From Gryganskiella cystojenkinii (lineage: Eukaryota; Mortierellomycota; Mortierellomycetes; Mortierellales; Mortierellaceae), in NCBI GenBank assembly GCA_015852425.1, contig JAAAIG010000215.1, positions 1 through 48,036 of the forward strand: 48,036 bases of DNA. Direction: 5' to 3'. The first letter of the stretch is position 1, and every line of letters begins with the position of its first letter. Positions 35,405 to 48,036 of this stretch are shown here, piece by piece. The position numbers and the translations under genes were made by a program. The notes below the pieces were generated by a model that worked only from the letters and a program-made list of their open reading frames with translations, ran no database searches and had not been told where the DNA came from.

Positions 35405-35780
35405 ACACAGGGGACCGAAGCTTTCTGACCAAGCGCAGGCTAAGGTAAGGCGATGGGACTGCTTGTTAAAAACCAACTCAATGCGCTTGGGAATGCAGAC
35501 AAGAAGCTACCTCAGCAATGACACAGCTTGTTCCTGGCCGCAGAATGGAATAGCAGGAAAGCCATTTCAGGATAGGGTCGAGCCGATATTTTCTGGCCCA
35601 AATGCAGAGTGCCCTGTTCAGGACAGAGTGGACGCCACCATTCATACAACCATACAGCCATCTCTTATTAAACTCTCTTTTTTACTTTTTTATTTTGTTC
35701 TTCCTTCCTTGTGCCTTCTGGCCTTCTTTCGATAGTCGTCCCGTTCGCCAACAAAATATACAAAGGACAAGACGGAGCCC
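33672..35780. other. Long divergent spacer with microsatellites and possible 5' leader exons
   Basis: About 2.1 kb between PKA-R (minus) and the forkhead gene (plus). It has a 19-bp unit repeated about 2.6 times near 34769-34818 (CCAGGGATGCCAGTTGTTG), poly-A/G tracts and a (CT)n run at 35367-35401. TTTCACACAG after the CT run is a splice-acceptor-like site, and AAGGTAAGG at 35442-35450 a donor-like one; a further acceptor ends at 35735 (CTTTCGATAG). This may be a spliced leader of the forkhead gene. No gene is recognised. Confidence 0.5.
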
Positions 35781-38535
<2,755 letters not shown>

Positions 38536-38694
38536 GGAATAATACAGTTGTATTTTTTTTTTGTAAAAAAAAACTAAAAAGTAAAAAAAAAAGAAAAGGA
38601 AATCTCGTTTTCAACTTCTATCGTCCATTCCTTACATCCTTTGACCTGCCCTTTTTCAATTTCAAAAAGAAAAGACACATTTCCGCGCCAACGA

Positions 38695-41600
38695 ATGAGC
38701 TCCCAACATTCGATTCCATCACTGCTTCAGTCTGCTCCATTACGTCTCCAGCCCAAAAATGCATCCGCCCTCGCACCCATAGTCTTTGTGGATGCAACAA
38801 CCATGGGCATTGGCTCCGATTCTGTCTCTTCTCTTCCAGACACGCCAGTTGACCAACATAGCCTCAGGAGCAGCTCTAGTCGCCGCAACCTCCACAGCAC
38901 CACCCTGAACTCCGACAGCGAGCAGTCACCAGACCGGGACGTGGCACAGACCTTGAAGAGCACCTCAGACTCTGAGGCAACAACAAGAGCACTCGATGGT
39001 CAGACATCACCACTCGAGCAAGCCTTGACCCGCGGTCCTCCCCTCCAACTCAGGGCCTCGATCGCAATCGATCAGGACAAGCAGCTTCAAGAGAAGCTGG
39101 TCCAAGCCAAGGTCCAGCTGGTACTTGTCCTGGCTGCGTTGGTACAGTTGCCGGACCATCGGCAGACCTGGTTGGAGCAGAGCAGGACAGAGCTCATGGT
39201 TCTAGACAAAGTGAGTTTATTTTTTCGCACGTTTCTGTTCGCCTGATGAGCACGAACCCTCATTAGAACTTTGTAGGCTGACCCTGAGTGCGAGAATTCT
39301 TGCTTTTTGCTTGCGCGTCTCTCTTTTTACTTTCCCGTCCCAAATATGCAAGGGGCATCTTGAGGGACATTTTGTGAAAACTTTACCCTTGCAGATCATA
39401 GAGAATGTCCTGGTGATCGGTTTTACTTTGCTCGTCGTCCCGTCCCCAAATACCAGCGCCAAGGTTCTCTCCGAATACCCCTCTCTCGATGGATTCTTAC
39501 CTTGGGCTGAGGCCTCCGTGGCAGTAGAACATTTCGTTACAGGACAGACAACCTCACGTGGTCATGATCATGCAAATTCCGAGTCGGGTACCGATCCAGC
39601 GACCCAGTTCTCGGTCCCGCTCATTGAGATCTCTTTGTCTTCTGAGGGAGATCACAAGAAAAGAAAAACGACTATCGCAACCTTGACCATTGTGGTGGAA
39701 GAGGTAAACAAAAAACAGTTACAGCCATGATCCGTCCCCCTTATTCTTGTTTTTTTTTGGACAAAGAGCTCATCCAACCATATTGCATTTGTCATTGTTA
39801 GTCCTTGCCGATAGTCACCCCTGCAAAAGTCAACGCGGAGAGGTCAAGAATCGGTCCCAGTTTCTCTCAGACATATTATGGCCATTCAGTGCGCGGTTCT
39901 GTACTATACGCTCGCGAGAGCCTCTACGAATCTCCTTTGGCGTTTACACTCCCCGTCAAGCTCCTCCAATTCTTGGCTGAAGACGAAGATCGGGTCCTTC
40001 AAGAGTTAGAGCGTGAGCAAGACGTGTCGTTATCTGACCTTGTACAGTCTGTGCCTCTGGACCATCGACCTAACCCGATCACGCGAGGCGTTAGCTTTAT
40101 GGAGACGCTGCGGCGGAGTGCTAGTCGACACGAGCCGGATGTGTCACGTTTATCCACCAAAGCTCGACAGGCTGGACTGTCGAACGAAGATTCTCAGCTT
40201 CAAAAGCTTATTCGACAGCAGATCAGCGCCCATAGAAACATCAAGGGATTCTACGAGAGTATGATCCTCAAGGTGGAGCAGAGGCTGCGAGACAACTTCG
40301 AGACTGGACAAGGGCCTTTCAGACGAAGCCCAGAGAAGAAGGATGAGTCTGTTCAGTGGATCCCTATCAATTGTTGCGTTCAAGATCTTTTGGTGCATGA
40401 TGACGGTCACCGTAAGTACCATTTGAAAAAGGACTCTTTGCTACAGAAGTCGAAAAAGGTCAATTTCTGACGATAATTGGTTGTCTGGACATTTAGAGGT
40501 CAATTACAAGTTCACGACAGTCGGCGCTGCTGCTGCACACGGCGCGGGCTTTGCTCGAGGCTCAGGCGCCTCCAAACTTGGAAATGCTCACCCTATGGGT
40601 AATTACTGGGACAAACAGGAGAAGGGACAGGACTTGATCAGGGACCTTGAGGCTCTTAGAGAAGTACTTGCCAGCAGCGCTAATGAGTACACTTCTTTGA
40701 TCGCGGAGGCTCCAGAGATCCAAGACAAAGACAGGATCCAAGCGATTGTGAAGGAAACGCGGTTTCTTGTAGTTGAGATCGTGTCCTTTGGTACCTACCT
40801 GTTGGACGAATTCCTAGCCCAAGAGTCCGCCGAGGGTTTCGGCCAGTTCATTCGTAGCGAGATCAACGAGATTGTGACGCGCCTTCGAAAGATGGACCTC
40901 TCTGATTGCGAGGAGTCAAACCAGGAATCAGGCCCTCCACTCTCGGCAGTCTGGACGGCGCATATCAAGCGTTCGATCAAAGACATATTGGCTTGCACTA
41001 ATGACCTTGTTGGATTTGTGGCAGTGGCGGTCCAGCTCGAGTGTCTTGTCACGGATTCAGAGACAGTTGCTGGTCCAGAATGGATCACGGAAAAGCGGAC
41101 AAGGGAGTGCTGCTTTTCTCAGGCGACGACCGCGTTAGCGACGGCGTTCTCAGCCCTGTTGGAGGACTGGTGGTGCGAAATGTCCCAAGCGCTCCAAATC
41201 AAGGCCAATCGAGCGTCTCCCATGGCAGCAGACCATCGCTCCGCAGGAGGAATGGATCAAATTGCCAAAGAATCGAACGTTGACGGGTCTCCCGCGCGGG
41301 CTTCACTGGACATCCAACATGGAGCACAGACCACGATGACCGACCCTTCGCTCAACAAGGCGGAGGCACGTCGACCCTCTCTCCAATCTACACTCTCCGG
41401 CGGCTCCACTCACAGTACTCGGCGTAAACACGGGAGAGTCGACCGATCAAAGCCCGACTCTGTCCACCCGCTCGAGGGTATACCATCAGCTAAAGCCCAG
41501 AATGAGGCGTTTTGGGATCAGCTTTCGACCCTTGGGTGGCTCGTGCAGATCGAGAGTTTATTGTCGACTCAGGGCAGCGAGTTGGGAATGCTGCTTGACT

Positions 41601-43993
41601 ATCTACAGGCCATCGTCGATGTCCGTACCTCTGTTTCGGTTGGATTCCATGCTCGTCTTACGAAGGTCATCGCAGAGGCAGATGGCTCCACGACTGATGG
41701 GAGGATCGGAGACGACTCTATCCAGATTTCTGGCCGTCGGGGAAAATTGACGCTGTCGTTTGGTCTCGATCCTTTGCAGTTCAGCTTGCTTCCCGATGCT
41801 CTGAGAGCTGGCACGTCCTCTATTCGGATTATTCCAGTCCTGTTTTCCCAAGGGATCAACGAAATGCAGACACTCTCGAATCTCACAGGAAAATCACCTG
41901 TCCAGCGTGCCATTAACGAGAAGGGACTTCGACAGATGCAGAATTTTGTATCTCGGTACCAAGAGTGGCAAACACAGAGAAGAGCGGCGCAAGAGCAATC
42001 GCAACGCCTGCGAGACAAATCTCGCATTCGAGAATATGGACCGAGTGCTACGGGGTCGAATCTGGGTCATCTCTCGAACACTTCGTTATTGTCGGATCTG
42101 GGTGCAGACTGGGATATGGTTTCACCTAGTGGAGCGGAAATGTGGCATGGGGAACCTTTGGTTGGAGAATTATTGGATCGCTTGGAGATGGCAATCCTGG
42201 GTCGCGATGACGATATCTCACAGCTTGTGGACGAGTCAGTCGAGATTACAGAGAGCGGTGATGTCCATTTGAACTATCCCTCGCCGCGCGACGAAGCGTC
42301 CGGCGCTACTAGAGCACGAACAAAGTCCGGATCCGAACCAAACCCAGGACTCTTAGGTACTGTCGTCGAGTATGGGACCTCAAGACTCTTCAGTGCGAGA
42401 GCAACCAAGGATGTCAACATACTGCAGTGCGCAGAAGCGCTCACGCGAGCCCTGGGACAAGTCCGACCGCCTTTTAGCACTCATGGAGCGCCGTTGACCT
42501 CGGTTGCGGTTGACCATGTCCGTGGGGTGACAGAATTATCAGATATGTCATCAAGCACGTTGCTATCGTCGTCTCTCTGGGTCACTAGTCACGTTGTGTC
42601 CTGTAAGAGCGCCAAAGACAGAACCTCCATGGCGGTGACTCTTTCGCAAGCGAACCTGTTACGCGTGTGCCACGGTCTGCAAGCCTATCAGGAACAGAAC
42701 GGCGGTGACGATTGGCAGGCGATCCTGGACGCGATGAGGAGCGAGGTTGGCGTTCGGATCAAAAACGTTGAGAGAAATCTTAAGCTCGGTGTATTTGCAA
42801 AGGACCTACTTTGGCTTTCAGCTTTTTCATCGAGTTCTCAGCCAGTGTCGGAAGATCAAGTCTTTGACAACATGCACTCTATCAATCACGAAACGCCAGA
42901 GATGAAAGATGCTGTGTCTTATATTCGATCCCTTATTCCTGGAACCGCCCCTGTGTCCATGTCCGAACAAGACCCAGGGAGACAAAACAGTCAATCGAGT
43001 ACTTTGATTGACGACAACTTGAGCTCTCCTCGATCCCTTGGGTTTGATGCCGAAGATGATGAGAGCGTGACCGTGGTTGATCGAGATCTTTCAGCGGAAG
43101 GCTCTGTCCCTTCCAGAGTCCTTCAAACGATTGTGCCGGTATCGCCCAACTCTCCGCCGCCACTGCTCCCAGAATCGACTGTTGAGCCGGCCTCCGTTCT
43201 TCCCGTAACAGAGCCAAGTCCGGTTCAGGAGAATGAATTTAACGATGGACTCGCTGGGGATGTGCCCGCTATGGTGGATGACACTTCGTCTATCAACAAC
43301 AGCGTCAGCGGTTCATCTTTGTCTATGGAAACAAGACCGTCGGCTGTGCAGGAAGAACACTACACATCATTCCCCAACGGTTTTGACGAGCCACAATTCT
43401 CTGACCGGATTGCTCGCAAGTTGGGTCTTGATTCGCGTGGTAGATCTTCCATTATTACCTCTGATACGCTTCCTCGGAATGATTCTTCTCAGAGTGTATC
43501 TCAGAATGGGGATCAAAACTGTCAGCCTGTGAGCTCTGAGTCGCACACCTCCCTGAAGCTTCGACCAACTCCATCGTGGTCTTCTCAACAGTCGATTTAT
43601 TTCCAACTACAACAACAACCGCAGCTGCTGCAAGCTCCAAACAACAAGCGTATGTCGACGTTTGGAATAGGACTTGGATTTTTAACAAAATCGAACAAAG
43701 GCGAGTCTTCTTCTTCTACATTCTCGAAGCCACTCCAGCATCCCCCTCCAGCTTCAAATCAACGACCGAGCCTAGGTGTTCTTGGTCGTGAATCGACTTT
43801 ATCCACAGACCTATCCTCTCCTCTGTGCTCAAATGCAAGCTCAAGTGTGGGTATCGTAGATGCGACAGGAGGAGGCCATCAGGATCGGGCATCTAAAAAG
43901 GGCAAGTTTGCGTTCAACAAGTTGCAGCTCAAGTTTCTACCTGCGGCCTATCGTCCTCCTCGTCGAATGACCACAAATGTGTTTGAGAGTTGA
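38695..43993 (+). CDS. INPP4-like inositol polyphosphate 4-phosphatase
   Basis: Four exons, 38695-39210, 39395-39703, 39802-40411, 40497-43993; 1643 residues, much longer than animal INPP4 (about 950). The CX5R catalytic motif CKSAKDRTSM is at residues 1181-1190, with C1181 the expected nucleophile; animal INPP4 has CKSGKDRT. It is preceded by SLWVTSHVVS and followed by QANLLRVCHGLQAY, a context like INPP4. These enzymes remove the 4-phosphate of PtdIns(3,4)P2 on endosomes and the plasma membrane. The N-terminal 170 residues are disordered; residues 150-480 have beta-rich and helical parts where INPP4 carries a C2 domain, not recognisable by eye. The C-terminal 400 residues are Ser/Pro-rich and end with a basic segment (KLQLKFLPAAYRPPRR). 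Confidence 0.85.
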
Positions 43994-44077
43994 TGTTTTT
44001 TGTCACTGTTGACCATAGACAGACACAAAAAAGAAAACGGCAAATAAAAATGGAGAAGCGTGGAGTTCGCGGGAGTA

Positions 44078-44196
44078 TCACGTGAGCATAAGCTGTAGAA
44101 GTCCAATTTTCAGGTCTTTGTCGAATGTCACAAAAAAGAAGCACCAAATGGTGCACATTTCGATTCTTCTTCTTTCTCTACAGAGCGGATATAAAA
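44078..44196 (+). promoter_or_regulatory. Promoter with TCACGTGA and TATAAAA
   Basis: The palindrome TCACGTGA (44078-44085) lies about 105 bases upstream of TATAAAA (44190-44196), which lies 33 bases before the start codon of the zinc-finger gene. The short TATA-to-ATG distance predicts a very short leader, or a start of transcription close to the ATG. Confidence 0.5.
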
Positions 44197-44229
44197 CAGA
44201 CAGAGACCGACTGATAATTCAGAGCCAAC

Positions 44230-44517
44230 ATGAACGATCCCGCGACGGTGTTGCATGGTCTAGTGCACCAGCAACAGCAGCCAAACCAGGAATACGCACA
44301 GGAACGCCTGCGTCATGAACAGCAGCAGCAGCAGCAGCAACAACAACAGCAACAACAACATTTCACCCATCACCAACACCAACACCAACACCATGGCCAA
44401 GGCCATAGCCATAGTCACCAGCACGAACACCCTGAACAGACCCTCGCCGTTATGCAGGAACAGCATCAAAACGAACATCACCCTCAACACCCACATATCG
44501 AGTTGTCTTCTCAACAA

Positions 44518-44549
<32 letters not shown>

Positions 44550-47118
44550 ACAGCAGTCATTGATGCATTCACCCCATCTCGGCGACACGTCAACGCATGG
44601 CGGATCAGGACAGACGACGTCGGCCGGTAACGCGATCCACAATGACGCCGCCAGTCGGTCCATGATCCTCACCCCGGGTCAACTAGCGAATGCCATCGAG
44701 AGCAGTCACAGCCACCATGTCCCGCAGGTCCATACCAGCAGCTCTGAGAACAGCGACGACATGGGCTCAAGCAATGTCAACGACAACAACGGCAGTACTG
44801 GCAGCAATATGGTCAGTCCAACAATCGCCGCCCTTGAGACCCTGGATACGGCCATGGCCTCAGCTGTCGCAGCGGCAGCAGCGGGCACTGTTGGCGCATC
44901 CCCACTCTTGCCTCCAACTACTTCTCCTTCCACATCCTCGGCAACTGTGATCCTCGACGCGCGACAGCAGATGGATGGCCTTCTAATCTCTACCACCGGC
45001 AGTAGCAGCAACGGCACCAGCAGCAGCAGCAGCAACCATAGTAACAGTACCAATCTCAATCACGTTTCTACTACCTCTGGAGTCGATCACGACAATCGAT
45101 TCGACAAGAATCCTGTAATGATCAAGTGGCCAGCCAAGGATTGGGAAGCCTGGCTCGAAGAAGAAAAAGCCCATGGGCGTTGGAATTTGATCCGTCATCG
45201 ACAACGGGATAAACAAAGTAAGATCATTTTTTTCATCGTTCAAGTGCGCTGTGTTTGTATGTCAAACGCCCGAACAATGTAGCCACGCCGTTCGATTAAG
45301 AATTTAACTTATTTTGTTTTTGTTTTCTTTATCTCCCATTAGCGTTCGCACGAGGTCCCACCGCTTGTGAGTGGACTCGAGAGTTTCATTGTGATCATGC
45401 GGGTCATTACCGGGATCGCAAGAATCCTGAACTGGAGCCGAAAAAGAAACGTAAACGGACCGAGAGTATCAAGTGTGGTTGTCCAGCCTCGATCAAGATT
45501 CGAAAACAATTTCAGGACGATCAAGTGACGATCGAGTATACTTGGAAGCATGTTGGTCATATACCCGATATCATGGAAGATATTAAAGCCCAGCGATTGC
45601 CACCGGATCTCAAGGCCTGGATCAAGGCCCGTGTACAAGAGGGTGTGGATTGGAAGGCAATGAAGTCGATGATGACGACTGGATCGCCATCATTGGACGA
45701 AGTAAGCGCAAGCTATCTTTGCAACATGGCGCTGATGACAATGAGGTAACACTCCCAGAGTTTTATTTCGCTCACTTACCTTTTTTCTTTTTTTTCTTTG
45801 TACATGTGTATAGTTGCATCCAGCCACGCGACAAAATCTGAAGCAGCTCGTGACTGCCAGTTACAACCAATACGCCAACAATGTACGGCAGATGAACAAG
45901 ACAGGAACGCGGTCACCGTCCTTGCAACCCTCCGAGAGGGGTCTTCCTAATCAGTCTTTGGTGTCCTTTGGCACTCGACAAGGGGAGGGCACGGGGTCAT
46001 TATTACATCAACAACAACAGCAACAGCAACAGCAACAGTCATCTTCTTCAACATCATCATCACATCCCTCAACACCGTCTACGAATCAGCCAATAGTTTC
46101 ATCGCATAATCAGGGTCTTCCTGCCAGTCATGATCCAAAAGTCACAGCAGTGCCAGTACCACCACCACCACCACCGCCACCACCACCAACAGCAATATCG
46201 CACGAGGCAGCTTGGCAGCTGATGGGACTCAATCATGAGCAACCACGGTCGGACGGGTTGCATCATCATTATGCTGGATCCTCTGCTTCCAGCTCATTGC
46301 AGGGTCACGGTAATTTGAGTCAGGCGGATCAGCAGACACTGGCGATCCATACTCTACCAACGACCTCGTCTGCCACCGCCGCTCTTTCGAATCATCATAA
46401 GCAAGCTCCGCAACAGCAACAACAACAGCAACAACATCAACAACAACGACAACAGCAAGAAGAAGAACGGCAGCAGCAGCAGCAAAGTGAGGTCGATCGA
46501 CAGATCATGTCCCTGAACGCCATCTCTCGGGCATTCCAAGAACAGGCAGTCACTGGTGGCAGCAACGGCTTGGGAAGTCTTTCGGCTAACGTGAACCAAC
46601 ATTCCCCAGATGAACCTAGCGAGGATACGGTCTCGGCTGTGGCGGCGGCAGCGGGTATTCTCTACAGTCATCATTCACCGCATGGAAGCCTCACTGGGGC
46701 GACCACGAACACGGCGACCAATGGATACTTGAACGAAGCGGATGTCGAGATGGCTCTCCAGCATCATCACCATCATCATCAACAACATCATCATCCGCAG
46801 CAACACTCGACTCATCCTGCGATGCAGCTGCGAGCAACGCAACCTCCACAGCATGTCCATCCATCTTCTCACCACCAACAACAGCACCAACAGCACCAAC
46901 AACAGCAACAACAGCAGTCGCAACCGGTCCAGTCTCTGCAACAGCCTCGAGAGATGATGTTGGATGTTCTTCGAGGGATCGCCGACCTTCACAAGCGAAT
47001 GGAGGCCACAGAGCAGTACGGGACTCAAGAGGACGCGACCCAGATTATCGAGTCGTTCGCATTACCGATCCGGTTGATGAAGGAGGCGCTGGAGAGGAGT
47101 AACGGCAGTCGGCATTGA
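44230..47118 (+). CDS. FAR1/GCM-type zinc-finger, poly-Gln regulator
   Basis: Three exons, 44230-45217, 45343-45701, 45814-47118; 883 residues. The N-terminal 300 residues are poly-Gln, poly-His and Ser/Asn tracts. The only folded-looking part spans about 298-440: IKWPAKDWEAWLEEEKAHGR, FARGPTACEWTREFHCDH, AGHYRDRK, a basic KKKRKR (363-368), SIKCGCPASIKI and YTWKHVGH. Likely zinc ligands are C338 or C346, C374 or C376, H399 and H402, in the order of the WRKY-GCM1/FAR1 fold found in MULE-transposase-derived DNA-binding proteins. No transposase domain follows; instead there is a conserved-looking helical segment (LPPDLKAWIKARVQEGVDWK) and another Gln/His-rich half with a poly-Pro run. It is probably a domesticated DNA-binding factor. 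The fold assignment is by pattern only. Confidence 0.72.
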
Positions 47119-47650
47119 GAAACCTCTGATCCCTGTCCTTATCACCGATGGGTTCTCTTGTTTCCTTTGGATCATTTTTTGTTTTATTCCCGTCACAAGT
47201 TAAATTCTCATCCACTTCCCTTAAAAAAGAACAAACAGCATTGTACAGCCTTTGATTAGCATCTCTATTTCATATTACGTCCTTCTTTTCAAAAACCCCC
47301 CTCCTCTTCTTACTTTCGCCCACCATTTCCCCTTCCTCCTAGTGTAATGTAATAATAATAAAAAAGAAAAATGAGCCTCCTCCACACGAATGTCATCCTA
47401 TGCGGTGTAGTTTGCTGCAAAAAGCTTCGATAAAAAGGTTTTAAATTAATTCAGAAGATGAAACCGACAGTATGCGGTGTGGAACAGAATCTACATTTTT
47501 TTTTTTTTTTTTTTTTTGCTTGTTCGCCTGGTTCGTGATATCTCTTTTTTTCCCGTCAATTCTCTTGAACCTGTTCACCCTTCGTCAGTACTCACCTCTG
47601 CCGCCCGCCATATTACTTTCGTTTTACAACCACAAGCACTCAAAAATCAA
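47119..47650. other. Intergenic, no gene seen
   Basis: This contains the 3' UTR of the zinc-finger gene and the promoter of the last gene. It has poly-T runs (18 T at about 47501-47518) and AATAATAATAAAAAAG near 47351, which could serve as a polyadenylation region. Confidence 0.5.
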
Positions 47651-48036
47651 ATGGTCTTATGGGTTGGTGGTCATGGAGGTCGACTTCGACTCTTCCATTC
47701 GAAAAGAATGGTCCTCAGTGGATCCTTGTTATTCTTGATTCTGATTTATTATGTCGCTCTACCGGAGCCTCATCATTCGCTGTACGATCGAACCCCGTTT
47801 CAAGTCGAGCGACAGTTCCGAACGGCGAGTAAAGGATCCGCGCTGGCAGACGATACCGAGATTATGATGGCACTTCCGGCGCGGGATCGCTCCACAGGTG
47901 ATTATGAGGCAATGCCGTGGTTCGACACCGAGTCTAGAGATCGATTAGAACAAGCCGATGGTGAATCTAGAGTCAAGGTAAAAAAAAAAAAAAAAAAGAA
48001 AGAGAAAATGGATTCGCCTTTGCATTTGATTTTTTT
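47651..48036 (+). CDS. Probable type II membrane protein, 5' part only
   Basis: Partial gene cut by the window end. Exon 1 is 47651-47977 (109 codons), followed by a donor (AAG|GTAAAA) and intron to the end. The protein starts MVLWVGGHGGRLRLFHSKRM; a basic cytosolic stub is followed by one hydrophobic segment at about residues 20-37 (MVLSGSLLFLILIYYVAL) without a signal-peptidase site, then a Pro/Arg/Asp-rich stem. This is the plan of Golgi type II proteins such as fungal mannosyltransferases and other glycosyltransferases. The catalytic part is outside the window, so the product cannot be named. Confidence 0.6.
   Translation, partial: MVLWVGGHGGRLRLFHSKRMVLSGSLLFLILIYYVALPEPHHSLYDRTPFQVERQFRTASKGSALADDTEIMMALPARDRSTGDYEAMPWFDTESRDRLEQADGESRVKVKKKKKKKEKMDSPLHLIF

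Noticed and set aside
44260..44550. Leu- and Met-rich frames opposite the poly-Gln gene
   Set aside because: They are the antisense of CAG/CAA repeats, which always gives poly-Leu frames.

Overview
This is fungal nuclear DNA. The genes carry many short GT-AG introns, and the proteins are typical of an early-diverging filamentous fungus: a complex I subunit of the Tim17 family, a prenylated UBL3-like protein, an RBM39-type splicing factor, an INPP4-type phosphatase, poly-Gln/poly-His regulators and A/T-rich intergenic DNA. The mix, together with decayed copies of a lineage-specific nuclease-like family, suggests Mucoromycota, perhaps Mortierellomycotina. That placement is inference.

Layout. 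1-16.8 kb is a compact housekeeping block: the 3' end of RPS4, actin-capping alpha, VMA21, YAE1, an AMPK/Snf1 beta subunit, an unrecognised coiled-coil protein, eIF4E, PGS1 (cardiolipin pathway), RBM39/Rsd1 and a UBL3-like protein, several paired over shared divergent promoters. 16.8-21.8 kb is gene-poor: a 279-bp inverted-repeat element, at least one frameshifted gene relic on the minus strand, a 34-bp sequence shared with the 6.4-kb promoter, and a tRNA-Glu(CTC) preceded by three CACGTGATA motifs. 22-29 kb returns to genes on the minus strand: PKC1, a complex I subunit and a small secreted repeat protein. 29-31.5 kb is empty apart from a broken RGS-domain gene. 31.8-33.7 kb is the PKA regulatory subunit. 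35.8-48 kb runs on the plus strand: an FHA-forkhead factor, an INPP4-like phosphatase, a zinc-finger/poly-Gln protein of FAR1/GCM type and the first exon of a probable type II membrane protein.

The most interesting locus is 28,351-29,028. It encodes a 225-residue secreted precursor made of three 67-residue repeats, the first two identical in protein sequence. The repeats are separated by Lys-Arg sites and each carries an internal Arg-Arg site. The architecture is that of a KEX2-processed repeat protein, the class that includes fungal pheromone and peptide precursors. An X-Pro-X-Pro tetrapeptide after the signal peptide would allow dipeptidyl-aminopeptidase trimming to give exactly the N-terminus of the other repeats. 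The sequence matches no named peptide family that I know.

Several genes belong to nutrient and stress signalling (Snf1 beta, PKC1, PKA-R, an RGS relic, a forkhead factor, INPP4). Nothing in the layout shows that they work as a cluster. Exon boundaries were set by reading splice sites and checking that phases close; in every intact gene with both ends in the window the total length is a multiple of three.
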